Numbered from the stretch's first letter, positions 45,800 to 54,539 are shown. The stretch: DNA of 64,000 nt from Williamsia herbipolensis (GCF_000964005.1 NZ_JXYP01000020.1:62001-126000); one strand, 5' to 3'. A program made the numbers and translations. The notes: a model not told the origin generated them from the letters alone.

Positions 45800-47056
45800 T
45801 CAGCTATGCGACTGCGTAGCAGCCGATTTGGCATCATTTACGTCCAAACGAACGGAACTCGCTCTGGCGGAGTCGGATACAGGCACCTTTCGGCAGAGCA
45901 GGAGTGCCGCGCACACAGACGCCGCAGCAGGAACCACCGTGGCGCCTAGCGGGCCCAGCGCGATGAGTGCGGTGAACACCACCGGCGCGAGCATCGCGCC
46001 GACGTTCCAGGACATCTGATAGGCCGACTGGTACTGACCCCGCTCCTGCTCGGGCGCGGCGTCGAGCGCCATCGCCGTGGAGGTGGGACTGTGGGCGACC
46101 TCGCCGAGGGAGTAGATCACCATGGCCACGATCATCGCCATCACGAGCGTCGACCCGTGGGTCGATGACGCGGCTCCGAAACCCACCATCCCGATCGCCA
46201 TCGCAGCCAACCCGAGCACCGCGCTGACGCGATCGCTGAGGCCGACCCTCTGGAGGGCCATGACGACGGGCACACCCGCGGTGGCCGTGATCGCGGTGTT
46301 GACCGCGTACAGGGCTCCGGAGAGTTGCGGCGACAGGTGAAGGGCCACCACGACGAGGAGCGGGAGCAGATTGCTCAACGCCGCGTAGTTGAGTGAACTC
46401 AGCGCATTCGCCGCCGTGTAGCGCATGAAGGTTCTGTCGCGGAGAACTCTGCCGTAGGCGACGGTCGCACGGGCGACGGGCGGTTCGCCATGGGGGAGTC
46501 GGAGGATGACGAGCGACGCGATACCGAAGGTGGCGGCGTTGACCAGGGCGATGCCCACGAACCACGAGTCGGAGGCGTCGGCCGGAACCATCGTCAACAC
46601 CAGCGCGCCGAGACCCAGGGCCGCATTCGACATCGATCGCATCAGAGCGAGGAGCTTGGATCGACTGCGCCCGGTGGCCAGTCCGGCGATGACGACGGGT
46701 TGGGTGGTCTTGGCCGTCTGATTACCCATCGCCACCAGCACCGCGGTGAGCCCGAAGGACACCGGGTCGCGAACGATCGTGTACACCCCGAACCCCACCA
46801 TCTGCAGGAGCAGTGCTGCGGCCAGGATGTCTCGTGCCCCTCGTCGATCGACCAAGGTGCCGATGATCGGCATCGTCGCCAACGCGACACCGGTCGCGAC
46901 CGTAAGCACGATGCCGACCGTGGTGAATCCCAGACCTGTCAGATGGTGGAGCAGCACCAGTGACAGCGGAAAATACAACCCGCTTCCCAACGAGTTCACC
47001 GCGACTCCGGCGGTGAGCAGACGGACTGACCGTCGGTTGTCGCTGCTCGAATCCAT
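45800..47056 (-). CDS. MFS transporter, probable product exporter
   Basis: A 418-residue major facilitator with 12 predicted membrane spans and a short cytoplasmic N-terminus (MDSSSDNRRS). The A-motif between spans 2 and 3 is visible as GTLVDRRGARD. It resembles drug-efflux MFS rather than sugar permeases. It lies just upstream of the NRPS on the same strand and is the likely exporter or self-resistance gene of the cluster. I chose the ATG at 47056; a TTG upstream at 47092 would add 12 residues. No Shine-Dalgarno sequence is clear in front of either. Confidence 0.87.
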   Translation of the reverse strand: MDSSSDNRRSVRLLTAGVAVNSLGSGLYFPLSLVLLHHLTGLGFTTVGIVLTVATGVALATMPIIGTLVDRRGARDILAAALLLQMVGFGVYTIVRDPVSFGLTAVLVAMGNQTAKTTQPVVIAGLATGRSRSKLLALMRSMSNAALGLGALVLTMVPADASDSWFVGIALVNAATFGIASLVILRLPHGEPPVARATVAYGRVLRDRTFMRYTAANALSSLNYAALSNLLPLLVVVALHLSPQLSGALYAVNTAITATAGVPVVMALQRVGLSDRVSAVLGLAAMAIGMVGFGAASSTHGSTLVMAMIVAMVIYSLGEVAHSPTSTAMALDAAPEQERGQYQSAYQMSWNVGAMLAPVVFTALIALGPLGATVVPAAASVCAALLLCRKVPVSDSARASSVRLDVNDAKSAATQSHS

Positions 47057-47160
47057 GGCGAGATGATGTGTCGAGGCCCGCTCAGGGAACAATCGTTTCG
47101 ACGGTCATCGAATCCATCGTGGTATCGGACCTCTCGATGCGTCGCGACGCCGACCCGGGG

Positions 47161-47784
47161 TCAGCCCTCCGCCCGCAGGTAGTGCGCGATGGCGTTGGCG
47201 AGTCCGCGCCGTGCCAGGTCGAGATCGTTGTAGGAGCCGAGGTGACGTTCGGAGGTGATACCGCGCATCGCGCCGGGAATGAAGGCCGCGACCTCGGCGA
47301 CCCGTTCGGGATCCACGCCGAGGCCGGCGAAGGCACGCGTGCACGTCGCGAGCCATGCGTCGCCCCAGGAGGCGAATTCGGCTGCGGTGCGGGGGAAGAG
47401 CCGCTCGAACTCGTCCCGGTCACGAGGCATTGCGGCCCGTAACGTCTCGATGGCGCGGGAATCGGCGCTGTCGAGTCCGTCCCACATGTTGTCGATGATG
47501 GTCGCCACCCGTTCGTGCAGTGTCGCCGTGGGGACCGACCCGGCCGGCAGGTCGCCTCGACGCTCGGCGGTGTGGCGCAGGACCGCGGCCCACAGGCCGT
47601 CGACATCGCCGAACTGATACTTGACCGCGCCCCAGGTGACGCCCACATCGCCGGCGATCCTCTTCCCGGACACCGCTCCCGGATCGCCGGAGGCCAATGC
47701 CGTCAGTGCGGCATCGAGCATCGACTCCCGCGTGGCCTGACCCCGTCTGTTGGTGCGCCTGTTCGCGACACCGCTCTCGACCAT
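47161..47784 (-). CDS. TetR family transcriptional regulator
   Basis: A 207-residue TetR-type regulator, with the N-terminal helix-turn-helix at about 17-62 (MLDAALTALAS..., KRIAGDVGVTWGAVKYQFG) and a long ligand domain. It is divergent from the Rieske oxygenase gene and the two share a region with a 15-bp direct repeat, so it probably regulates that oxygenase. It also lies 104 bases upstream of the exporter on the same strand, so some readthrough into the cluster is possible. Confidence 0.86.
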   Translation of the reverse strand: MVESGVANRRTNRRGQATRESMLDAALTALASGDPGAVSGKRIAGDVGVTWGAVKYQFGDVDGLWAAVLRHTAERRGDLPAGSVPTATLHERVATIIDNMWDGLDSADSRAIETLRAAMPRDRDEFERLFPRTAAEFASWGDAWLATCTRAFAGLGVDPERVAEVAAFIPGAMRGITSERHLGSYNDLDLARRGLANAIAHYLRAEG

Positions 47785-47809
47785 GCGTCGATCGTAGTAC
47801 GTGACGCCG

Positions 47810-47847
47810 TTTTCACAGAGGGCTCTTTCCTTTTTTCACAGAGGGCT
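47810..47847. promoter_or_regulatory. 15-bp direct repeat in the TetR/Rieske divergent promoter
   Basis: TTTTCACAGAGGGCT occurs exactly at 47810-47824 and 47833-47847, 23 bases apart. It lies between the TetR start (47784) and the Rieske start (47888). This is a likely pair of regulator half-sites or promoter boxes. The spacing is about two helical turns. Confidence 0.55.
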
Positions 47848-47887
47848 TTATGTTCGAGGGACAGCAGTAACCGGCGGAAGGGCCATG

Positions 47888-48907
47888 ATGGCGAGAACTC
47901 CCCTCCCGATGAAGCCGACCGGATGGTTCCAGGTCGCGTGGTCGGCGGAGATCGCCGTCGGCGCTGTGCACCGTATGACCTACTTCGGCACCGAGATGAT
48001 CGCCTGGCGTTCGAGCGCGGGGCGGGTCACCGTCATGGACGCCTACTGCGAGCATCTCGGCGCTCATCTGGGGTTCGGCGGGACGGTCGACGGCGAGATC
48101 CTCCGCTGTCCGTTCCACGGCTGGGAATGGAATCAGCAGGGACGCAACGTCTGTGTCCCCTACGAGAAGCACCCGAACCGCGGACGCAGGATCCGTACCT
48201 ACCCGGTGGCCGAGCACAGCGAGTCCGTCTTCATCTGGTTCGACGAGAATCGTCGCGAACCGTATTTCGACGTGGCCGAGGTGCTCACCGGCTTCGACGA
48301 CGACAAGAGTGCCGCCGACTACTACCCGGCGTTCGGTCACACCCACCTGTTCCGGCCGGGACTCGAGATCCACCCGCAGTACGTGCAGGAGAACGGCGTC
48401 GATTTCGCGCACTTCACCTATGTTCACGACACCCCGTTGGTCCCGGAGTTCACACGTCACGACTTCGACGCACCCGTCTCCTACGTCGACTTCACCATCG
48501 CCTTCGACGACGTCCCCGCCGAGGAGATCAACAGCGGTGTGCAGGCGATCAACAGCGGTATCGGGGTCGCGGCCACCAAGAGCTGGGGGATGATCGACAA
48601 CCGCACGCTCACGTCGGTGACACCCGTCGACGAGACCACCTCCGACATCCGCTTCACCGTCTGGATCGGCCGAAAACCCGGCGACGACAGTCCGACTCCG
48701 ACCAACCGTGCGTTGCGCAACGCCGCCGGGGTCATCGAGCAGTTCGAGAACGACCTCCACATCTGGGCACACCAACGCTATTCCGACCCACCTGCGCTGT
48801 CGCCGAAAGAGTTCGAGGGCTTCACCGCGATCCGCCGATGGGCGACGCAGTTCTACCCCGACGACTTCGACGCGACCGCGGCGGCCCGCGCCCACCTCAC
48901 CCGCTGA
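47888..48907 (+). CDS. Rieske-type non-haem iron oxygenase (KshA-like)
   Basis: A 339-residue terminal oxygenase. The Rieske cluster ligands are C54-x-H56 and C74-x2-H77 (CEHLGAHL...RCPFHGWEW). The mononuclear iron site is N169, D172, H175 and H180 in ENGVDFAHFTYVH. This layout is that of KshA-type oxygenases of steroid and related degradation. No reductase partner is adjacent. The start at 47888 has GGAAGG at a proper distance; another ATG three bases upstream is possible. It is followed 27 bases later by the dehydrogenase and is divergent from TetR. Confidence 0.87.
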   Translation: MARTPLPMKPTGWFQVAWSAEIAVGAVHRMTYFGTEMIAWRSSAGRVTVMDAYCEHLGAHLGFGGTVDGEILRCPFHGWEWNQQGRNVCVPYEKHPNRGRRIRTYPVAEHSESVFIWFDENRREPYFDVAEVLTGFDDDKSAADYYPAFGHTHLFRPGLEIHPQYVQENGVDFAHFTYVHDTPLVPEFTRHDFDAPVSYVDFTIAFDDVPAEEINSGVQAINSGIGVAATKSWGMIDNRTLTSVTPVDETTSDIRFTVWIGRKPGDDSPTPTNRALRNAAGVIEQFENDLHIWAHQRYSDPPALSPKEFEGFTAIRRWATQFYPDDFDATAAARAHLTR

Positions 48908-48934
48908 CCACTCACGTCGCCCGAAAGGACTTCC

Positions 48935-50020
48935 ATGCCCCTCACCGCACCCATCCGCGTCTTCCAGGTCGCCACCGGCAACGTCGGTTCGGAGATGATC
49001 AAGCGCATCGGCGCCCACCGCGATCTCGAACTCATCGGCGTGCACTGCTACTCACCGGAGAAGGTCGGCAGCGACGTCGGTGAGCTCGCCGGTGGCGACG
49101 CCATAGGGGTGATCGCCACCGGATCGGTGGACGAGATGATCGCCGCAGCGCCCGATGTCGTCACCTTTCACGGCGTCTTCCCCGACGAGGACCTCTACGT
49201 GCAGGTCCTCGAAGCGGGCATCGACATCGTCACCACCGCCGACTTCATCACCGGCCACCATCGCAACGCCCACCACCGACACCGCTCGGGCCGACCCATC
49301 ACCGAGGTCATCGACGACGCCTGCCGCAAGGGCGGTTCCACCTTCTACGGCACCGGGATGAACCCCGGCCTCGCGCAGATCCTCGGGATCGTGCACACCG
49401 CCGACGTCGCCGAGATCGAGAACATCACCGTCACCGAATCGGTCGACGTGTCGTGTCATCACTCCGTCGAGACATGGAAAGAGGTCGGATACGGCCGCCC
49501 AGTCGACGATCCGACCATCCCGGATTCGCTCTACAAGTACACCGCCGTCTTCGAGGACAGCGTGCGGTTGATGGCCGACGCGTTCGACCTCGAACTCGAC
49601 GAGGTGGCGTTCTCTTACGAGCTCGGCGCCTGCACCAAGGATGTCGACCTCGGCTGGTACCAGATGCCGAAGGGATCACTGGGGGCGAACTACATCAAAT
49701 ACCAGGGCATGGTCGCCGGAGTGCCCCGCGTCGAGACACATCTGGAATGGCAGATGACACCACACACCGATCCCGCGTGGGACATCCAGGGCTGCTACAT
49801 CACCCACATCAAGGGCGACCCGAACATTTACAGCAAACACATGATCTTCCCGAAACCCGGCGTACGTCTTGATGATCCCAGCGACTTCGCGGCGATCGGC
49901 ATGACCGTCACGGGTCTGCCCGCTCTCAACGCGATCCGTTCCGTCGTCGCCGCCCCACCGGGCATAGTCACCAGCGCCGATCTGCCTCTACGCGCCTTCG
50001 CCGGTCGGTTCACTGTCTGA
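48935..50020 (+). CDS. NAD(P)-dependent dehydrogenase, dihydrodipicolinate-reductase-like
   Basis: A 361-residue protein with an N-terminal Rossmann fold (VFQVATGNVGSEMIKRI) and a DapB/homoserine-dehydrogenase-like second domain. It matches the family named NAD(P)H-dependent amine dehydrogenase or dihydrodipicolinate-reductase-like, common in mycolate actinobacteria near steroid and aromatic degradation genes. GAAAGGA precedes the start. It follows the Rieske oxygenase by 27 bases and is probably co-transcribed, so both may act on one substrate that is not identified. Confidence 0.8.
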   Translation: MPLTAPIRVFQVATGNVGSEMIKRIGAHRDLELIGVHCYSPEKVGSDVGELAGGDAIGVIATGSVDEMIAAAPDVVTFHGVFPDEDLYVQVLEAGIDIVTTADFITGHHRNAHHRHRSGRPITEVIDDACRKGGSTFYGTGMNPGLAQILGIVHTADVAEIENITVTESVDVSCHHSVETWKEVGYGRPVDDPTIPDSLYKYTAVFEDSVRLMADAFDLELDEVAFSYELGACTKDVDLGWYQMPKGSLGANYIKYQGMVAGVPRVETHLEWQMTPHTDPAWDIQGCYITHIKGDPNIYSKHMIFPKPGVRLDDPSDFAAIGMTVTGLPALNAIRSVVAAPPGIVTSADLPLRAFAGRFTV

Positions 50021-50044
50021 CGCGTCGCCGATCGGTACGGCGGA

Positions 50045-51235
50045 TCAGCCGGCCCGGACGCGCAGGATGCGGTCGCCGCCGCCACCGTTGTCGGTGGTCA
50101 CCAACAGTGATCCGTCGCGGTCGACCTTCAGGCCCCGCAGGCGTCCATAGGTGCCGCGGAGGCCGTCGGTGGTGCGAACCGTCTCGCGACCGTTCTCCGA
50201 GAGCGTGACGAACACCAGCCGCTTTCCCTGCTGGGTCGAGATCACCACTGCGCCACCGAGGTCGCCCCATCCCTCGGCGGGGAGGAACTCCATCGCCGGC
50301 GTCGCGAGGGTCGGTGCACCGGAACTCCAGACCGCGCCGATGGCACCCGGCACCCGCTGCGGGTCGGTCATGGGCACAGACTCGTCGTAGATGAACGGAG
50401 CGCGGTCGGGTCGATACCCGTAGTTGCCACCCGGCTGCAGGAGATTCAGTTCGTCATCGCGGGACGTGCCCTGCTCGATCGAGTAGACCCGCCCGGTTCC
50501 GGGTTGTATCGCCACCCCCTGGACGTTGCGGTGGCCGAGTGAGTAGATCGGCGTCCCCGGGAGGGTTCCGCCCGCGGGAGCACCGCCGGTCGTGATGTGG
50601 AGAACTTTGCCGCCCAACACCGTTGGGCTCTGGGGGTACGACGGCACCGCGTTGTCACCGGTGCCCACCCACAGTGTGCCGTCGGGCGCCGCGGTCAGTC
50701 CGCAGCCCGCGTGACGACCGCCGGAGTTGACCGGGATGTTCGACAGCACCGTGCGTGTTCGGGCCAACGACGACCAGTCGTCGGCGACGCGCCACGCGAC
50801 CACGTTGATGACCTGTCCGGTGTTCGGGAAGGGAAGGGGCAGATTGCCGGCCGAGCCGGTGCCGATCCCCGATCCCGAGGTCTTCTCCGCCTGGCAGGAG
50901 TACAGCGTGCGGTTGGCCGCGAAACCACGGTCGAGCGCCAGTCCCATGAGCCCGGCCTCGTTGGTGACGAACAACTGCGACTGATCTGCGCGGACGGTCT
51001 GCGCCGCCCCTCCGGGGCGCACGGCGACGAACCGACCGCTCCGCTCGCCGGAGATCAGCGTTCCGTCGGGAGCGACCTCGACGTCCCACGGTTTGTCGAG
51101 ACCGCTCGCCACCGTGGTCACCGACAGCGGGGGAGCCGCTTGCGCCAATGGCGCAGCGAGCAGGGTCGCACAGAGCCCACCCACCGTTGCGAGCGCGACA
51201 GACAGGGTGCGGAGGGCCAAACGTTGCCGGGTCAC
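50045..51235 (-). CDS. Secreted PQQ-dependent sugar dehydrogenase-like protein
   Basis: A 396-residue exported protein. The first 33 residues form a signal peptide ending in AQA-A. The rest is a six-bladed beta-propeller of the glucose/sorbosone dehydrogenase family, with VATGLDKPWDVEVAPDGTL at the start, a GLMGLALDRGF strand, GTGDNAVPSYPQ, HRNVQGVAIQPGTG and GLRGTYGRLRGLKVDRDGS. It should bind PQQ and Ca2+ and oxidise aldoses, although many bacterial members have no assigned substrate. It is convergent with the dehydrogenase gene. Confidence 0.88.
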   Translation of the reverse strand: MTRQRLALRTLSVALATVGGLCATLLAAPLAQAAPPLSVTTVASGLDKPWDVEVAPDGTLISGERSGRFVAVRPGGAAQTVRADQSQLFVTNEAGLMGLALDRGFAANRTLYSCQAEKTSGSGIGTGSAGNLPLPFPNTGQVINVVAWRVADDWSSLARTRTVLSNIPVNSGGRHAGCGLTAAPDGTLWVGTGDNAVPSYPQSPTVLGGKVLHITTGGAPAGGTLPGTPIYSLGHRNVQGVAIQPGTGRVYSIEQGTSRDDELNLLQPGGNYGYRPDRAPFIYDESVPMTDPQRVPGAIGAVWSSGAPTLATPAMEFLPAEGWGDLGGAVVISTQQGKRLVFVTLSENGRETVRTTDGLRGTYGRLRGLKVDRDGSLLVTTDNGGGGDRILRVRAG

Positions 51236-51390
51236 TTCAGAATCGTAACGTTGTTCTTTACTTTATTGCAGGGGTCTGAATCGGGCATCTGTGCTGTTCC
51301 GGCACCTCACCGGTGTTGGTTCTCTTTGCCGCTTTCACCAGGTCCCACCGATCTGACCAGGAACAATCGCGCGAAGCGCACAGTGGGGAG

Positions 51391-52280
51391 ATGAACCCGT
51401 TCAGTTCGGTCCAGCAGCGCGTGGGCGAGATGATCTTCGAACGCGTCGCCGGCGAGGAAGGTCCGGCTCGACGCGACCGGATACATCTGTCGATCGGGCC
51501 GCGCCGTTACGGTCCCGACTCGGCCATCTATCGCGTGCACAGCGACGCGTCGATGTTCATCGGTGGGATGCGGGCCCTGCTGCTGCAGTCGCTGCACCCG
51601 CTCGCGATGGCTGCGGTCGATCAGCACTCGGGATACCGCGGTGACCCGTGGGGGAGACTCCAGCGCACCAGCACCTTTCTCGCCGAGACCACCTTCGGCA
51701 CCATCGACGACGCCGACCGCGCGATCCGGATCGTCCGCGCGGTACACAACGCATCACAGGGACAGCGCCGGATGGCCGCCCGTACGCCGCGTAGGACCCG
51801 CACCTCATCCGGTGGGTCCACGTCGCCGAGATCGACAGCTTCCTCCGCGCGCACGATCGCTATGGCGCTGAACCGCTCGATGCGAGTGGTCGCGACGAGT
51901 ACGTGCGTCAGACCGCTTTCGTGGCACGGGGTCTCGGCGCGGTCGACGTCCCCGAGACGACTGCTGAGTTCGACGACGTGCTGGCGGCCTACCGGTCGGA
52001 GCTCCGGGGCACGGCCGCCGCTCGCCGGACTGCGCGGTTCATCCTCCTGAACCCACCCATCCCGCTGCCCGTACGTCCCGCCTACGGGGTGCTGTCGTCG
52101 GTGGCGGTGTCGATGATGCCGTGGTGGACCCGGTTCCCGCTGCGCCTGCCGTACCTGCCTGTCACCGAGGCGACAGCGGTGCGGGGGAGTGGCATCGCGA
52201 TGACATCGGCCATCCGTTGGGCCCTGGGACCCGGCCCCACCCGTGGGGAAGCCCCGGAAACGATTGAATCCCCGTCCTAG
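51391..52280 (+). pseudogene. MpaB-family oxygenase (DUF2236), broken twice
   Basis: The MpaB-like frame starts at 51391 and reads normally to about 51750 (IRIVRAVHN), then continues in the next frame to 52280. Inserting one base after 51750 restores ITGTAPDGRPYAA, which then meets a TAG at 51792-51794; DPHLIRWVHVAEIDSFLRAH and DRYGAEPLDASGRDEYVRQT follow in the same frame. So there are two lesions: a missing base and a nonsense codon where Glu or Asp is expected. The C-terminal part is intact and family-like. The family are haem-containing oxygenases/latex-clearing-like proteins. I call it a pseudogene; a sequencing error would explain only one of the two. Confidence 0.8.
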
Positions 52281-52297
52281 GCTGAGACGATCTGCCG

Positions 52298-52540
52298 ATG
52301 CCCGACCCAGACGTGGTGGTCCTCGAACCCAGAGCGCCCTATGGCCCCACCGTGCTGCGCGTGGGCGGCGACCTCGTGTACGAGATCTACGTTGCCAGCG
52401 GGAACGCCGACCGGGTCGAACGTCTTGTCATCTCCGAACGCCATGCGCACGTCCTGAGCACCGACGTCGAGCGCTACTGGTTCCTGTTCACCGCGCTGCA
52501 CCACCCCTATCAGTTGATGCGATGTTCGAGGATCTCGTAG
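52298..52540 (+). CDS. Small hypothetical protein, possibly truncated at its 3' end
   Basis: An 80-residue frame starting 17 bases after the oxygenase pseudogene. The first 74 residues look like a folded beta-rich domain (VVVLEPRAPYGPTVLRVGGD, YEIYVASGNADRVERLVISE), with RYWFLFTALHHPYQL near the end. The last residues (MRCSRIS) lie beyond base 52510, where a different minus-strand gene ends. The sudden change suggests that the original 3' end was cut by an insertion. I do not recognise a family. Confidence 0.45.
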   Translation: MPDPDVVVLEPRAPYGPTVLRVGGDLVYEIYVASGNADRVERLVISERHAHVLSTDVERYWFLFTALHHPYQLMRCSRIS

Positions 52541-53064
52541 CGCTCTTCGGTTGTGTCGCTGTCGTTGTCGATCTTGAGGAAGGCGCGGAGCTGCTTCGTT
52601 ATGACCGTTCTGTTTCGCCCGCGGGTGAGTTCAGTCAACAGATCGGTGATGGTCGGGCATGCCAACCGGGTCAACCCGCTCATTCCACCGATCATCGTGA
52701 GCAGTTGCGCCGCCGCGCGTCCTGGTGTGCTCGGCCTGATCGTTTGGCCATGGTCTTGGGCCAGTGCAGTGAGCACTTCCAGCCCCGTGGGGTGAAAGAG
52801 GCGCAGCACGCTATCGCTAGATGATGTCTGCGTGTTGTAGCCCTCAAAGTATCCCCGGCCCGGGTAGGAGCTGCGGCGCAGAGTTCGGCTAGGGGGAAGG
52901 ACGTCGTCTTTGACGATTGCGGTCACGGTGGACCACCGGCGGGCGTAGTCGAGTGCGGCCGCGCCGAGCGCTTCGTGGTCGGTGGGTGCAAACCTCAGTC
53001 TTTCACCAGCGTTTCGCTGATTACTGATTCTGTTGTGTGGCTGCTGGTTTGGTGATGTGGGCAT
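52510..53064 (-). CDS. Hypothetical protein of the accessory island
   Basis: A 184-residue frame on the minus strand. The N-terminal 20 residues are low-complexity and doubtful, and the start may be internal. From about residue 20 it is a plausible protein (ERLRFAPTDHEALGAAALDY, SSYPGRGYFEGYNTQTSSSD, LLTMIGGMSGLTRLACPTIT) with mixed helix and strand. There is no ribosome site. It lies between a truncated gene and an IS1380-type remnant, so it may itself be a fragment brought in by a mobile element. I do not recognise it. Confidence 0.45.
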   Translation of the reverse strand: MPTSPNQQPHNRISNQRNAGERLRFAPTDHEALGAAALDYARRWSTVTAIVKDDVLPPSRTLRRSSYPGRGYFEGYNTQTSSSDSVLRLFHPTGLEVLTALAQDHGQTIRPSTPGRAAAQLLTMIGGMSGLTRLACPTITDLLTELTRGRNRTVITKQLRAFLKIDNDSDTTEERYEILEHRIN

Positions 53065-53143
53065 GCGGAGGTTGCCGGCTGGCTGTGTCGGTGGGCGGGT
53101 CTTCGGGTCCTTGGGTCGGTGGCGGTCGGGTTGTTTGTGCTGG

Positions 53144-53467
53144 TCAGGGTGGTGTGAGCGTGGTGACGTCGGTCCACGCGGAGATGATGTCGGCGGTCCA
53201 GGGCCAGGTGTCGGGGAGGCGCATGAGGCGTTTTCTCGCGGTGTGGACGAGGTGGGCTGGGGTGTGTAGTAGCCGGTATCGCAGGGCTTTGGGGGCGCAC
53301 GAGCGGAGTTGGGGTAGCTGGTGCAGGGCGAGGAGCCGGAGCCAGGCGACGAGCCCGACACTGGCGACGTCGTTGAGTCGTACCGTCATCGCGTGGAGCA
53401 GGTCATCGCGACCGGCCAACACCGGCGGTAGGTGACCTGCACCTGGGGTGTACACCGACGACTCCAT
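53144..53467 (-). mobile_element. IS1380-type transposase C-terminal remnant
   Basis: A 107-residue frame whose middle and end look like the C-terminus of an IS1380-family transposase: CAPKALRYRLLHTPAHLVHT, then ARKRLMRLPDTWPW and ISAWTDV. The N-terminal 400 or so residues of such an enzyme are missing and the first 20 residues here are not family-like. No terminal inverted repeats can be paired. So this is a dead fragment of an insertion sequence. Confidence 0.6.
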
Positions 53468-53470
53468 ACC

Positions 53471-53524
53471 TCGAGACTACAGCTAGACGCGGCTATACTG
53501 CTGTCGATGTCTAGCCGTATCTAG
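53471..53524 (+). promoter_or_regulatory. Promoter with overlapping inverted repeat upstream of GAF-ANTAR gene
   Basis: TCGAGA at 53471-53476 and TATACT at 53494-53499 are 17 bases apart, like a sigma-A promoter with a good -10. CTAGACGCGGCTA (53483-53495) and TAGCCGTATCTAG (53512-53524) match as inverted repeats at 11 of 13 positions around a 16-base centre. The first arm covers the -10 box, so a bound dimer would block it. The next gene starts at 53634, leaving a leader of about 130 bases. Confidence 0.5.
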
Positions 53525-53633
53525 TTGGGGACCTTCTCGCGGCGACTGAAGGCCCCCGGTCATTGTCCCGGCGCTGAGGTGTTCGGCAGAATGGTTTTAC
53601 CGTTGAACGGAGAGGACACCCAGGAGTAGCGGC

Positions 53634-54338
53634 ATGACCAGCCACGACAACGACCTCTACACCGCGATCGCAGCGCAGGTCACCGAGTATGCACACCTCG
53701 ACGTCGGTGACGACGTCATCGACACGATGCTCACCGCATTGACCACCGGGCTCGTCGACGCCATCGAGACCGCCCAGTTCGCGACTATCACCCTCGTCGA
53801 GAACGGCGAGGTGGTGTCGATCGCAGTGACCGACCCCATCGCAGCCCGTATCGACGAACTGCAGGCAAAACACGACGTCGGGCCGTGCCTGATGTCAGCG
53901 TGGGAACAACAGCGCGTCGTCATCGACGACTACAGCACCGAAACCCGCTGGCCGTTGTTCACCGACGATGTGATTGCGCAAACCCCGGTCCGGTCATCGG
54001 TGTCGTTTCAGCTCTACCGCGAAGAATCGTCGATGGGCGCGCTCAACATTCACGCCGACCATCCCCACGCCTTTGACGCTACCGCGATCGCCCTGGGCAG
54101 CACCTTCGCCACCCAGGCCGCATCAGCGCTGCACGCCGACGCCCGACAGACCCAGTTCGACCAAGCTCTGGCCTCCCGAGACATCATCGGACAGGCCAAA
54201 GGAATGCTGATGCAGGAGTACAACATCGACGCGACCGCCGCGTTCGAGATGCTGCGCAGGATCTCTCAGGACACCAACACCAAACTCGCGGTCCTCGCCC
54301 ACCGGGTTATCGCCAGCGCTCAACGCCCCGAACGCTGA
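53634..54338 (+). CDS. GAF and ANTAR domain RNA-binding regulator
   Basis: A 234-residue signalling protein. A GAF sensor domain spans about 25-165 (DVGPCLMSAWEQQRVVIDDY, PVRSSVSFQLY). The C-terminal ANTAR domain spans about 175-228 (LASRDIIGQAKGMLMQEYNI, then ATAAFEMLRRISQDTNTKLA), a three-helix module that binds dual-hairpin RNA and stops transcription termination. Such proteins are common stress and nutrient regulators in mycobacteria. CAGGAG stands before the ATG. Its own 5' leader is about 130 bases and may carry structure (CCTTC at 53532-53536 pairs with GAAGG at 53548-53552). Confidence 0.87.
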   Translation: MTSHDNDLYTAIAAQVTEYAHLDVGDDVIDTMLTALTTGLVDAIETAQFATITLVENGEVVSIAVTDPIAARIDELQAKHDVGPCLMSAWEQQRVVIDDYSTETRWPLFTDDVIAQTPVRSSVSFQLYREESSMGALNIHADHPHAFDATAIALGSTFATQAASALHADARQTQFDQALASRDIIGQAKGMLMQEYNIDATAAFEMLRRISQDTNTKLAVLAHRVIASAQRPER

Positions 54339-54539
54339 CATGCTCCGCGCCACATTCCCGGCCCCGAGGTAACGCTCCTACCCGCACACCCCGATAACCC
54401 AGGCAGGTGCCTGCTGTGTGTCGAGCACACGGACTCGGCAGGCCCCGCCACCGTCGCTACCCGGATTAGTGTTGGCGGTGGTCTCGCATTGACAGGCTCA
54501 CGCTGACCTGTGCCGGCCCCTCGAACGTTCTCTGGTGGC

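Noticed and set aside
36573-47056. A plain cysteine biosynthesis operon (cysE-cysK)
   Set aside because: CysK is fused to an ATP-grasp ligase, its active-site sequence is altered, CysE lacks the C-terminal Ile that docks on CysK, and all are coupled to an NRPS.
51792-51794. TAG read as programmed readthrough or recoding in the MpaB gene
   Set aside because: A one-base loss 40 bases upstream already breaks the frame, so simple decay is enough. No recoding element is seen.
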